The notes beneath the pieces were generated by a model that had not been told where the DNA came from, did no database searches, and saw only the letters and a program-made list of their open reading frames with translations. The translations under genes were made by a program, and so were the position numbers. A stretch of DNA of 64,000 nucleotides, from contig MNCI01022092.1 of the NCBI GenBank assembly GCA_015680685.1, forward strand, positions 570,212-634,211, in the 5' to 3' direction. This stretch comes from Gnetum montanum. Lineage: Eukaryota; Streptophyta; Gnetopsida; Gnetales; Gnetaceae. Below, in pieces: positions 24,680 to 34,085 of the stretch. Position 1 is the first letter of the stretch. Each line of letters opens with the position of its first letter.

Positions 24680-24910
24680 ACGTGGCACACCAAACCTATT
24701 TACAACATTTTTTTGTACAAACCAAGTACTAGTAGAAGATGTATAGTTTGTGACAACTGCTATTTCTATCCATTTCATATATTAGTCAACAATGACTATG
24801 ATGTACACCTTTCTATTTGACATGGGTGTGATGGGACCCATGAAATCAATGCCCTAGATGTCAAAGGGTTCTAGTGGTTGAATCCATTATTGAGGTTTCT
24901 CCATTCAAAC
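24680..24910 (-). pseudogene. integrase core of the host element (part 2)
   Basis: Continuation of 15092-15826 after the inserted element. It is colinear with 60540-60760: the stretch gtgatgggacccatgaaatcaatgcc corresponds to the WGIDF-x2-PITP strand with the first catalytic Asp, followed by a Thr-Lys-Trp segment. Stops are present. At about 24905 it joins gag N-terminal sequence, so reverse transcriptase, RNase H and protease have been deleted from the host element. Confidence 0.7.
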
Positions 24911-25699
24911 AAGGACTAGCACCATCACAGTGCCTACTACCCACTCTTTGGTGATCATGATCATGATCACGATGTTGTTTCTTATCTGCATCCTTGTCTT
25001 GACTTATCTCTTTGGATCCTTCTTTGTCATTGGATCCATTCTTACTAGAGCCAGGATTGTGAATCGTGGACTACAAGTTCTAGTTTTAACCTCCTTCACC
25101 AAAGTCAAAGAAAATAATTTCACTGAATGGAAAACCCCCAAAGAAGGGTTTACCACCATCTTTTTAGTATAGCAAGAATGGAGAATCATTAGATCCTTTT
25201 TCCTTTGTAGATTCAGGATGCTATTCTAATGATCAATCCCTTAGATCTTGTGCCTTAGTGGGATGATAATCCCTTGCATCACTATCCTACATAATGTACT
25301 TAGCATGAAGTCCTTGGAGAGCCAATCAGATAAGTGTTTGTTGCACCATCATAGGAACAGATCAATCAGGCAACAACACAATGTTGCCCTTCATGTCACA
25401 CCACCACAACTGTTCATCTTAATGTAGGATGAAGGTAAAATTTGGTACATACTCGTTAGGGTGAGCACATACCACTTGATATTATTGGGGCATCTATTGA
25501 TGTACTCTGTTAGACTTGGATGGAGAATCACTCTTGTGAGAAAAAGACATCTTATGTTAGAAAATAAAAATAAAATGCAGTGTGCTTTTAGAAATTGTTG
25601 TAGTTATTTTTAAAGTATGATATGACTCTAAGGTTTGTTTCAATGATTTGAATAATTTTTTACTAGTCCTAGATAGTGCATGTAATAATGAAAAGATGC
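24911..25699 (-). pseudogene. gag N-terminal/leader remnant of the host element
   Basis: Matches 190-990 (caccatcacagtgcctactacc against caccaccatggtgcctacca, and the following His/Asp-rich repeats). It lies between the deletion joint at about 24905 and the primer-binding site, and contains stops. Only the low-complexity N-terminal part of gag survives. Confidence 0.6.
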
Positions 25700-25715
25700 T
25701 CGGAAATGGCACCAA
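25700..25715 (-). promoter_or_regulatory. tRNA-Asp-type primer-binding site
   Basis: On the minus strand ttggtgccatttccga follows the 5' LTR; a decayed tRNA-Asp complement, as at 8091 and 13981. Confidence 0.65.
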
Positions 25716-26584
25716 TGATGAGAGATGAGGTACCCCTACACCCAACCATATGAATCACAAGCATTCACATGTGATCTAATTGAATTTTGTAGACCTTAAG
25801 TTCTTAAGTACACTAGTTCTAAGACAAGAAATCTAATTGGAATGATCATTGTCTTCTTAGTCCCACTCGTGAAGTACAAGTATATGGTTAATTGTACTAA
25901 GGTATATGATTTTTATCATTTTGTATTTTATTAGTTTAATCGCCTAGAACAAGAATGAAAGGTAGAGGAATTTAATATCTAATTACTCTACTACTTAGCT
26001 AGCCTAACACAAGTACCTGTTCCTACTCGCCGGGCACATCCTGAACACATGTAGCACTGTTGGGTTACCAAATGTTAAGTGTTTCTAGGTTACCAAATGT
26101 TAAGTGTTTCTAGGTTACCAAGTGCTACACGTATGCTCGAAGTGGTCAAGATTATGTTCACTAACAACTAGAAATTAAATGCTTAATGAAAGTGCATTAA
26201 AGTAAAGTGCATGAATAATAAATGCATTAAAGGAAACATTAATCTATTCTCAATGCTACAAGGATTATCAAAAGGGCTCGTCTTTATTCCCATCACACTA
26301 TTGTGCCTAGGTACATCAATGCTCGAATAAAGGTTCATACACACTTAAACTCCTACTACAAGCACTCAAAAATATTCTAACTCTGGAATGACTAAACTAT
26401 AATAAGTTTGTTACTTTATGCAAAAACTGATGAAAAACTATATAAAAATTGTGAACCCAAGCACTATATTTATAGGCCGCCATATACCCCATGATATCGA
26501 CTATTCAACATCACGTCTTGGGCTCCAACATCAGGTATATGATATTGAGGCTCCGATATCAGAGCATCAAAATATGATTCATCA
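25716..26584 (-). repeat. 5' LTR of the Athila-like host element
   Basis: 869 bp, TGATGAG...ATTCATCA, followed by ataag. TATA box within tatatttatagg (26465-26476). A 26-bp unit (ggttaccaaatgttaagtgt plus ttcta) is repeated about three times at 26067-26125, where the partner LTR has two decayed copies. Confidence 0.87.
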
Positions 26585-26624
26585 ATAAGATACATGTTTA
26601 CCTTAAAGGAGGGGGATGTTGGAC

Positions 26625-26745
26625 CTCGAAATAATTGTAATATAGATATACCCCAAGATATATAACTTAGTATTACCCACTAGAATTAGACCCATGACTT
26701 GGAGTTTTGAAATCAAGAGTTTTACCACTAGGCTAACACCTCATT
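26625..26745 (-). repeat. tRNA-like SINE head candidate
   Basis: On the minus strand tgttagcctagtggtaa fits a polymerase III A box (TRGCNNAGYGG) and, about 45 bp on, gggtctaattct resembles a B box (GGTTCGAATCC). The spacing suits a tRNA-derived SINE. No A-tail or flanking duplication was identified, so it stays a candidate. Confidence 0.4.
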
Positions 26746-28235
26746 ATTATATTTACCTTAAAGAAAGGCTAGAAACTTTATTCAACTCTCTCATTTAGTA
26801 AATATAAATGAACATGAAATTTATTTTTACTATGTTGTATATCATTATATATAAAAAATATTTAGTGAAATTCAATGATGCTAAAATTATAAAAGGTTGT
26901 TGAAATTGTAAAGGAGAGGGAGCGTTGAAACCCAAAAGAATGATTGCAAATACACTTTAAGACATATAACCATATAATAGTCCCTAGAATTGTAAAAGGA
27001 AATAAGTAGTATTACCTTACATAAAAGAATGGTGAGGCAAACATATAAAATTTTGGATCTCAATGTACACATAAATATACATAAACATTTCTATATGGAT
27101 ATACATACACTTCTACAACATATGTGTCCATAATTATTAGTGATGGGTAGGGTAACTTCATCATTAAAAATATAAATTTCTAATAATTTCTAACAATCTT
27201 TAAAAACCCCATCAAATTCATGCATGGAATGAATGAACAAACTAAATTTTTTATCAAATCCAAGCTTTTGTGCTAGAGTCGCAATAAGTACACCAACAAA
27301 TTTAGGCTCTCAGTTGTCATAGTGTGTTTGGTTACCCATTTATTGGATGCTACTTTTACATATTCCACCATTATATTTAAAAAATTGATTTATTTTAGTT
27401 AGTTCTATGTAATTTTACACAGATGAATCTTATGGTTTAGGTTTGCTGCACCATTTCTATTCCTTTTTGGTTTTCACCATAAAGGTATGATGCACTTGAA
27501 TTTACAAATCTTTGAAGAGGGCTAAGATCAATGACAACATACACTATGCAAGTGCTCCCACCTTTGCTAATTTCGCCATAGTACTCTTTTTTGCACTTAT
27601 GAATATGTGTGGTACCTCACAGTCACATTTAGAAAGTAAAGTGTACCAATTTCACTGAATGTTTATCAGGGCCAAAACCCTACAACTATTACCAAATACT
27701 AATACTACTATTGTACCACATCGGAACTAATAAGCAACATATTTTGACTATAACAATTATTACTTTCAAACTTTATATATATATATATATTACCCAACCA
27801 AACATGTTTAATGTGTAATATTTAAAATTAAAGATATGTAAGTAATTAAATGTCATATTGAGCTTAATTCATTATTTCTTTGTCTAGCATTTTAAATGTG
27901 CAATATGTAATTTCATCACAATTTCATTAACATTTAGGGTTCAGTCATCATTGAGTGTTCTAGTTTAGTTAGATTATTGAAGTTTTCAATGAGGTGTGTG
28001 TTATCCTAGTAATAAAATTCTTAATTTAGAAGCATCACAACATTGACTAGTCAACAATGTTGAGTTATGAAGTTCTTATTCCACTATATATCTTAAAGGT
28101 AAATATTATTTAAAATAAAAATAATTTAGAGTTCTAATACTCCCCCACCCCCCATCTCCCTTCCGGCTTTTCAAGTAATAATTTAAATTATTAAGTTTTA
28201 AAAAACATTTTTTATAAAGAAAGAACAATTATAAC
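26746..28235. other. AT-rich intergenic stretch
   Basis: No gene or known repeat recognised. Contains a short (TA)n run at 27775-27790. Confidence 0.5.
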
Positions 28236-28470
28236 CATGAGTAATTTATGGCATAATGCCTTGCAAAAGCAAAACCATCCGGGTTTTCCGTGCTATCGTA
28301 GTATTAACTTCACGAAGTTAAGAAACACTGTAAATGCCATTACAGAGCAGGCTGCGGATTCAGTCTTTTACAATACCAGAGAAAACGGAGCACAAGCCTT
28401 AGTCAAGATAGATAGTGTGCTCGTACGATCTTCACCTTGAAGGTTCCGCGTTCAATACCAAGCATTGTTG
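28236..28470 (+). other. short open frame with tRNA-like 3' part
   Basis: A 67-codon frame (28237-28440) of unusually CpG-retaining sequence. Its last part, tagtgtgctcgtacgatctt, then cgcgttcaatacc (28405-28465), resembles A and B boxes of a tRNA-derived SINE. I do not recognise the protein and think the SINE reading at least as likely. Confidence 0.3.
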
Positions 28471-29011
28471 CAAGTAAATAACGCACTGATAAACTTTTAT
28501 AATTAATTAATAAAATTTCTACGCACATTGAAAAGAAAACAGCAATTCCAATTTAGTCTTTCATCGTAGTGAGTATCCCGTAAGCAAAAGTCAGGACTGC
28601 ATCCAGTTCCGGTGCGTTGCCGGTTTGGCGAGTTCAAAATAGGGTCAAGGAACCGAAACAGAGAACGGTTCCACCTTGAAATATTTTATCTCTATCTTAG
28701 TCTCGTGCCTGTTAATAGGCTTTATAAAAGCCCCCTGTAATTCTTTTGCTTGTTACATAAAATATATATGGATCATATAGCTTGTTGACCGGTATTCATA
28801 GCAGAAGTTGAGTATAAAAGATGGAACGTTGTATTTTCATATTTTCATTTTCCCGGTTGTACTCCCACTCTTAATCAAAACTAATGAAAGGCAACAGGTA
28901 ACAGCAGATTAATAGGCAGATAACCTACTTTCCAAACTAATTTATTTAACCAAAATCAAAAAATATTTCTTGCATATAAAATGTTTAATGGAAATGGGAA
29001 AAGAAAACAAA
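28471..29011. other. intergenic stretch of mixed composition
   Basis: 28560-28760 is higher in GC (ggtgcgttgccggtttggcg) and unlike the neighbouring elements, which would fit a piece of host gene or promoter, but no reading frame or family is recognisable. Confidence 0.4.
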
Positions 29012-29409
29012 CAAAACTGATAGCTTTGTGGTTTTGGAAAGGTGTCATCTCCTTGAATTGTCTTAGGTTGGCTAGCCCTTGGATTTCGGGGGTCGAGTTT
29101 AGCAATTTGTATGGGGAGTTGGCTGCAATGAACCATTGCCTAGTCCAGATCTACTCCTTTCTCCACGGTCATTAGCACATAGATGTTATAGTGCAAAACC
29201 CTTTTCAAGGCCTTCAATGGCTAAATGGGGTTAAACTCTTACCCTACCGGCCATCTATTCTTTTTCATCTTATGCACGACCCATCTGAGGTCATTCAATG
29301 CTGCAATAAGCATTGGCACAAACACGAGTCAGTATCACCTATTGATAAACGGTTAGAATATCTAGGATTTCCCAATCCCAATTGCCCTCTCTATGGTGGA
29401 CAAGATGAC

Positions 29410-30118
29410 TGTTGGTACCAACACGCCCATGCGGCCTTTGCTTATTTTTTTTTAAAAAAGAAAGAAGAATAAAAAATAAAAATTGGAAAAAAAAAAGATG
29501 GGTTACCCTAACCCTAAAATTGGCTATAAAAAGCCATCAAGGTGATGGAGTTGGGGGGAGGAGAGGAGGAGAAGTCAGGCCAAGAAACCCTAGGCCAGTG
29601 AGGTCAAGGTCGTGAAGCCATGGACTGAACCTCCCCTTTCTCTGGGTGGTTGGCAGTGTGTGCAGCAACAACGGTTGGCAGTTCACAGGGAATTGGTGAT
29701 GTTTGATTGCAACTACACATGATTCTTGCGGCAACACAACCATGCATCCTGTCGGTGGATCTTCTCTCTATCTTCTTTATTTTCAGCAAATGGCATGTGG
29801 TGGATGGTGGATTTGTGCATGATGTTTATGCAGTTGGCGATCCGTAGGGCATTGGTGATGTTTGATCGCAACTACACATGATTCTTGTGGCAACACAACC
29901 ATGCATCCTATCGGTGGTTCCTGTTTCTCTCTCCTTTAATTTTTTTCATATTTTATCTCTCTTTATGTTTTCTATCTCTCTATCACTTGGTTACATAGCT
30001 CTTTCCAATAGAAACTATTCCTGGGTTTCCATACCCATACAGGAGGTGCCCTAGGCTATAGTCTCTTCAAACGAGTTTTTTTTCCAATGTTGACATGACC
30101 AAAATTTACTCATCAACA
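29410..30118 (+). repeat. left LTR of the TRIM-like element
   Basis: Begins with the perfect 14-bp palindrome TGTTGGTACCAACA. TATA box ggctataaaaagcc at 29521-29534. A block of about 70 bp (ttggtgatgtttgat...cggtgg) is present twice, at 29692-29762 and 29853-29925. Confidence 0.88.
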
Positions 30119-30124
30119 CATTTT

Positions 30125-30145
30125 TGGCGCTAAAAAAAGAGCCCG
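30125..30145 (+). promoter_or_regulatory. candidate primer-binding site of the TRIM-like element
   Basis: tggcgctaaaaaaagagccc lies six bases after the LTR. It agrees with the site tggcactagaaggagggccc of the Tat-like element at all but a few purine transitions; the tRNA is not assigned. Confidence 0.5.
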
Positions 30146-30241
30146 AATTGACCATTTTTTCTTCTTCTTTTCTCTTTTCCTTTTTAGTTAGGGGCTTGTC
30201 CTAACCATTTTTTTTCTTTTCCTTTTCGGTTGGGTGCTAAG

Positions 30242-30957
30242 TGTTGGTACCAACACGCCCATGCTTGGCATGGGGCCTTTGTTTATTTTTTTAAAAAAAT
30301 AAAGAAGAATAAAAAATAAAAATTAGAAAAAAAAAGATGGGTTACCCTAACCCTAAAATTGGCTATAAAAAGCCATCAAGGTGATGGAGTTGGGGGGAGG
30401 AGAGGAGGAGAAGTCAAGCCAATAAGCCCTAGGCCAGTGAGGTCAGGGTCGTGAAGCCATGGACTGAACCTCCCCTTTTTCTGGGTAGTTGGCAGTGTGT
30501 GCGGCAACAACGGTTGGCGGTTCGCAGGGAATTGGTGATGTTTGATCGCAACTACACATGATTCTTGCGGCAACACAACCATGCATCCTGTCGGTGGATC
30601 TTCTCTCTATCTTCTTTATTTTCAGCAAATGGCATGTGGTGGACTATGGATTTGTGCATGATGTTTATGCAGTTGGTGGTCCGTAGGGCATTGGTGATGT
30701 TTGATCACAACTACACATGATTCTTGTGGCAACACAACCATGCATCCTATTGATGGTTCCTGTTTCTCTCTCCTTTAATTTTTTTCATGTTTTATCTCTC
30801 TCTATGTTTTCTATCTCTCTATCACTTGGTTACATAGCTCTTTCCAGCTGAGACTATTCCCGGGTTTCCGTACCCATACAGGAGGTGCCCTAGGCTATAG
30901 TCTCCTCAAACGAGTTTTTTTTCTGGTGTTGGCATGACCAAAATTTACGCATCAACA
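30242..30957 (+). repeat. right LTR of the TRIM-like element
   Basis: Same structure as 29410-30118, including the start palindrome (30242-30255), TATA box (30361-30374) and internal 70-bp duplication. Carries a short extra cttggcatgg near 30264. Confidence 0.88.
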
Positions 30958-31699
30958 ATGACTTTGTCCATGTGTTTTGGTATTGTCCCTTTGCTCAGCA
31001 TGTGTGGAAGTGGGCTTCCATAGTTTTTCCTTCATACAAGCTATCTCAAGAGGATGTCATATTCGATTTTTTAAACATTACTTCTGCTAATCTCAAGTTT
31101 CTATGAAAAGTTATTAGGCCTACTATTTTATATTATATTTGGAAGCAAAGATGCAATGTTATATTTCAAAGGACAGATTATTCTAATAAACGTTTGCTCA
31201 CTAGGTTGAAGAAGATGCATATCTTTCACCTCATTCATTTCCAACTCACATCTCAAGCATCCAAGTTCAATCTGGATAGACATCAGTTGGTTCATCTCTT
31301 GCAGCTATGGGAAAAACTTGTGCATTCCAGTAACACTCAGCATCAATAATCTCTATGTGGAAGCTTTCCATTTCTATTGTGAGGAGTCACCATTGGAACT
31401 CTCTCTATCCTTAATTGAGAGTTTTTTTGTTTTTTTTTTATTGTTTTTTTTTCTCTAATTCTATGTCCTTCAATCTTGTAACAAGTCAGCATGGGTGGAC
31501 GTTTCATGGTGCCCCAATTCGGGTTTCCTCCCTTAATACTTGTTTATTTATAAGGCTGGTCCCGAGTTCACGAATAGTGCTCTCAGCTTCCTCCTTCCCC
31601 TTAACCCTATGACTTGTTCAGGTTATTGTAACTGATACACTGTTAAAATCAATAGAACTTCTTTTCGGGGTCTGACACCCCCCCAAAACTGATAGCTTT

Positions 31700-32586
31700 T
31701 CGGTGACTCAAGTTTTCGATTATGGATTGACGAGGGAATTTTTGGAATTTTGTGCAAAAGAGTTACAAACCATGAAAATTTTACATTTGCATTCAATTGC
31801 ACAATTTAACTTACTTACCTAAAATAACAGTACTCATTTATGAGAGTAAAATATCTTGCTTCTTTTTGCCTAGCCATAGTGTGTTGATAACATGTTACAA
31901 TAGTCATCTTTAGAGATATTTCACTGAAGTCTATTGAGTTGACCTGAATAAAACTATGCTTTCTAGGAAAAATTGCAAGAAAAATGAACTGTTAAACCTC
32001 TGAAATGAATCAAATGCCCTATAATAACAGCAATATTGAGAATGATAAGGGTAGTTACAGTTACAGAATAGTAAGTTATTATTTTTAAAGCTGAAGGGAA
32101 AAAAAACCATTCATTCGACATCTGAATGCAAAGTTTAAAAACTCTTGTATTTTTATATAAAATAATTATGCAAATCAAAAAGTGAAGGCCAAAAGCACAG
32201 GTAAAGAATATTTTATTTCATTGTATTTAGTTGAAATGTTCTACCACAACTTCCTCTTAATTGTACTAAACCCAAAAATAGATCAAGCCATAACAAAGAC
32301 CTTCACTCATGTGACCAAGTGAAGCTGTATTTTTACAATTTAGCAATAAACAAAAATACTTAAATGGAAATCATCTGTAGTTATTTGTGAAAGTAGAATC
32401 CTTAACCAAAACAGAAAATGGAGTTCCAAGTTTAGTACATGTGGAATATCGGCAACGATGGTTCCTTTCTACAATTGTAAGATAAGGAAAATGCTCACTC
32501 ATCAGTATTACATACATAAACTATCCCATTGCAACAATAAATGAATTATCCAAATGAAGAAATCTTGAGGAGGAGATACAAAAGTC
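31700..32586. other. intergenic stretch downstream of the receptor-kinase pseudogene
   Basis: AT-rich; no gene recognised. Part of it may be the former 3' untranslated region of the gene that ends at 32622. Confidence 0.5.
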
Positions 32587-33078
32587 TTACTTGGAATCAC
32601 TAAGAAGAAAAAGTTGAACTTTTAGCTTCTGCCCTGTTTCAGTAAAGAAGGGGGTTGTGATTCCAGGATACTGATAACTTCCTCCAAGTTTCTTGGTATT
32701 ATCCTTTGTTCTTGTGCATTTACAAGAACAATTGATTGCAAACATGACACAACTTCCTGAATACTTGGCTTCACAGAAGCATTTCGGCAAGTGCATTTGA
32801 GACCTAACATCAAAATGATTTCTACCATTGATATTTTTTCATCTTTGTCCATTTCAATTCCTCCTTCGATGTCATCCAATGTCTTTCTAATATTTTTAAT
32901 GATTTCTTTTCTGTCTTCTTTTGATTTCCCTTCCAAGGCCATGGAGATCCACAATGGTAATGTAAGATCCCCTGAAAACATTTCATGTGTGGCTTTAGTC
33001 TTGTAATGACTTCCAAGATAACCACTTCAAAGCTGTATACATCACCTTTGACAGAAATTCTCTCCCCAATCCCATACT

Positions 33079-33196
33079 CTGAAAAAAAAAAACATTTAGC
33101 ATATATTCATCATTATTAACGAAAATTCTACTTAGATTTTTAAGGAAAAAATTCTATTTAAATGATAAAAGAAGGTGAAAATAAGAAAACCCATAC
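33079..33196 (-). other. intron in the kinase pseudogene
   Basis: On the minus strand CCAG/GTATGG (donor at 33197/33196) and TTTTTTTCAG/AGTATGGG (acceptor at 33079/33078) join to encode the P-E-Y-G that follows GYIA. The 118-bp intron is in phase 1 of the conserved APE region, a position used by subfamily XII receptor kinases, which shows the gene is a genomic, not retrotransposed, copy. Confidence 0.75.
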
Positions 33197-34001
33197 CTGG
33201 AGCAATATAACCACACAGCCTTTCACAGCAAGAGAAGATGATGCTCTTGGACAATCAAGATCTCCAAATCAGAAACCTTTCAGTGTCATATCATCATCCA
33301 ATAATAGGTTCTCTGGTTTGATGTCAGAGTGTATGACCTCAAAATCACAATCATGATGCAAATAGCAAAGCCCCCACGCTAACTCGGTTAACATTTTCAC
33401 TCTGAGTGGCAATTTTAATGGTGTGAACTGGCCATTTTCTCTATGGTGAAGAAGAGAATGGAGGCTGCCATTACTCATGAATGGCATTACCAGTGCTTTT
33501 AATTCTTCTGACCAAACTACAGTAATAATCTTCAGGATGTTGCGATGTCTGACTTTCCCTAATGCGTGACATTCCTTTTTGAAGCTTTTATCAGCTCTAG
33601 TCTGTAGTCTGGTTTGCAGTAGAGAAACATTTTACAGCAACCACGAATCCAGAGCTTAAAGACACCTCTGTAGAACTTTCCATGGCTGCCTTCCCCAACC
33701 AGGTTTGAAAGAAATTGTCCGTGGCCGGTGGCCCTCTGAAGTTCTTCCGCAGATATCTTTAAGAATATTTCACTTATCGCTGGAGTTTCCCCTTTAGACG
33801 TTTTGACTCCTCTGAAAATGAATAATGTTCCTGCAACAACCAGCAACAAAAGACCACCCAGAATGCTAAACATAATTTTAAGAATATTGTTTTTGTTAGA
33901 GTGAGAACTGTGTTTCTCAGGAGACACTGGACAAGCTTTGAGGCCAAAGCATCTTTCGCATAATTTTGGGTTCCCAAGGAACGACCATCTCGTCAGTCTC
34001 A

Positions 34002-34085
34002 GCTCTTTGAAGGAACTGTGCAAACACGGGACTTCTGCACCAAAGCTTTTTGAAGGAGCTGTGCAAACACAGGACTTCTGCGTCA
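34002..34085. repeat. 42-bp tandem duplication in the pseudogene
   Basis: Two copies of tttgaaggarctgtgcaaac plus acrggacttctgc, 34002-34043 and 34044-34085. The unit is 14 codons and so keeps frame. It lies between the last leucine-rich repeat and the juxtamembrane Cys pair. Confidence 0.85.

Larger units (their letters stand above)
4977..26584 (-). mobile_element. Athila-like host retrotransposon split by two nested insertions
   Basis: LTRs of the same subtype lie at 4977-5821 and 25716-26584; both contain accttaagttcttaag and gaatgaaaggtagaggaatt, which other LTRs here lack. Flanks are gtaag (4972-4976) and ataag (26585-26589), a 5-bp target duplication with one change. The element runs on the minus strand: 5' LTR, primer-binding site and gag at the right, integrase in the middle, polypurine tract and 3' LTR at the left. 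Its integrase is interrupted at 15826/24680 by one insertion and its 3' region at 7228 by a plus-strand composite. Reverse transcriptase and most of the accessory ORF are deleted. It is the oldest layer of this part of the window. Confidence 0.85.
29410..30957. mobile_element. TRIM-like miniature LTR retrotransposon
   Basis: LTR 29410-30118 (709 bp), internal 30119-30241 (123 bp), LTR 30242-30957 (716 bp); perfect 5-bp target duplication atgac (29405-29409, 30958-30962). LTRs run TGTTGG...CAACA. The internal region has no coding capacity: it starts with a primer-binding-site-like tttttggcgctaaaaaaaga and continues as a pyrimidine-rich tract. The LTR length is above the usual TRIM range, so 'small LARD' is an alternative name. 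It splits the zf-RVT domain of a LINE. Confidence 0.88.
29028..31683 (+). mobile_element. 5'-truncated LINE with 16-bp target duplication
   Basis: caaaactgatagcttt occurs at 29012-29027 and again at 31684-31699, bracketing the 3' part of a plant LINE. The coding remnant runs FWKGVISLNCLRLASPW (29034), then LEYLGFPNPNCPLYGGQDDC (29350-29409), is interrupted by a TRIM-like element, and resumes at 30963 as FVHVFWYCPFAQHVWKW, the zf-RVT zinc-binding segment. The frame ends near 31350 and the 3' untranslated part reaches the second duplication copy, ending ggggtctgacacccccc instead of a clear poly(A). Stops make it inactive. Confidence 0.8.

Noticed and set aside
24930-25172. 80-codon plus-strand hydrophobic frame as a small membrane protein
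   Set aside because: Complement of the His/Asp-rich gag leader; the hydrophobic look arises from the antisense of gatcatgatcatg repeats.
28138-28160. CRISPR-like or satellite array anywhere in the window
   Set aside because: All tandem arrays have units of 17-37 bp without unique spacers and sit inside plant retroelements.
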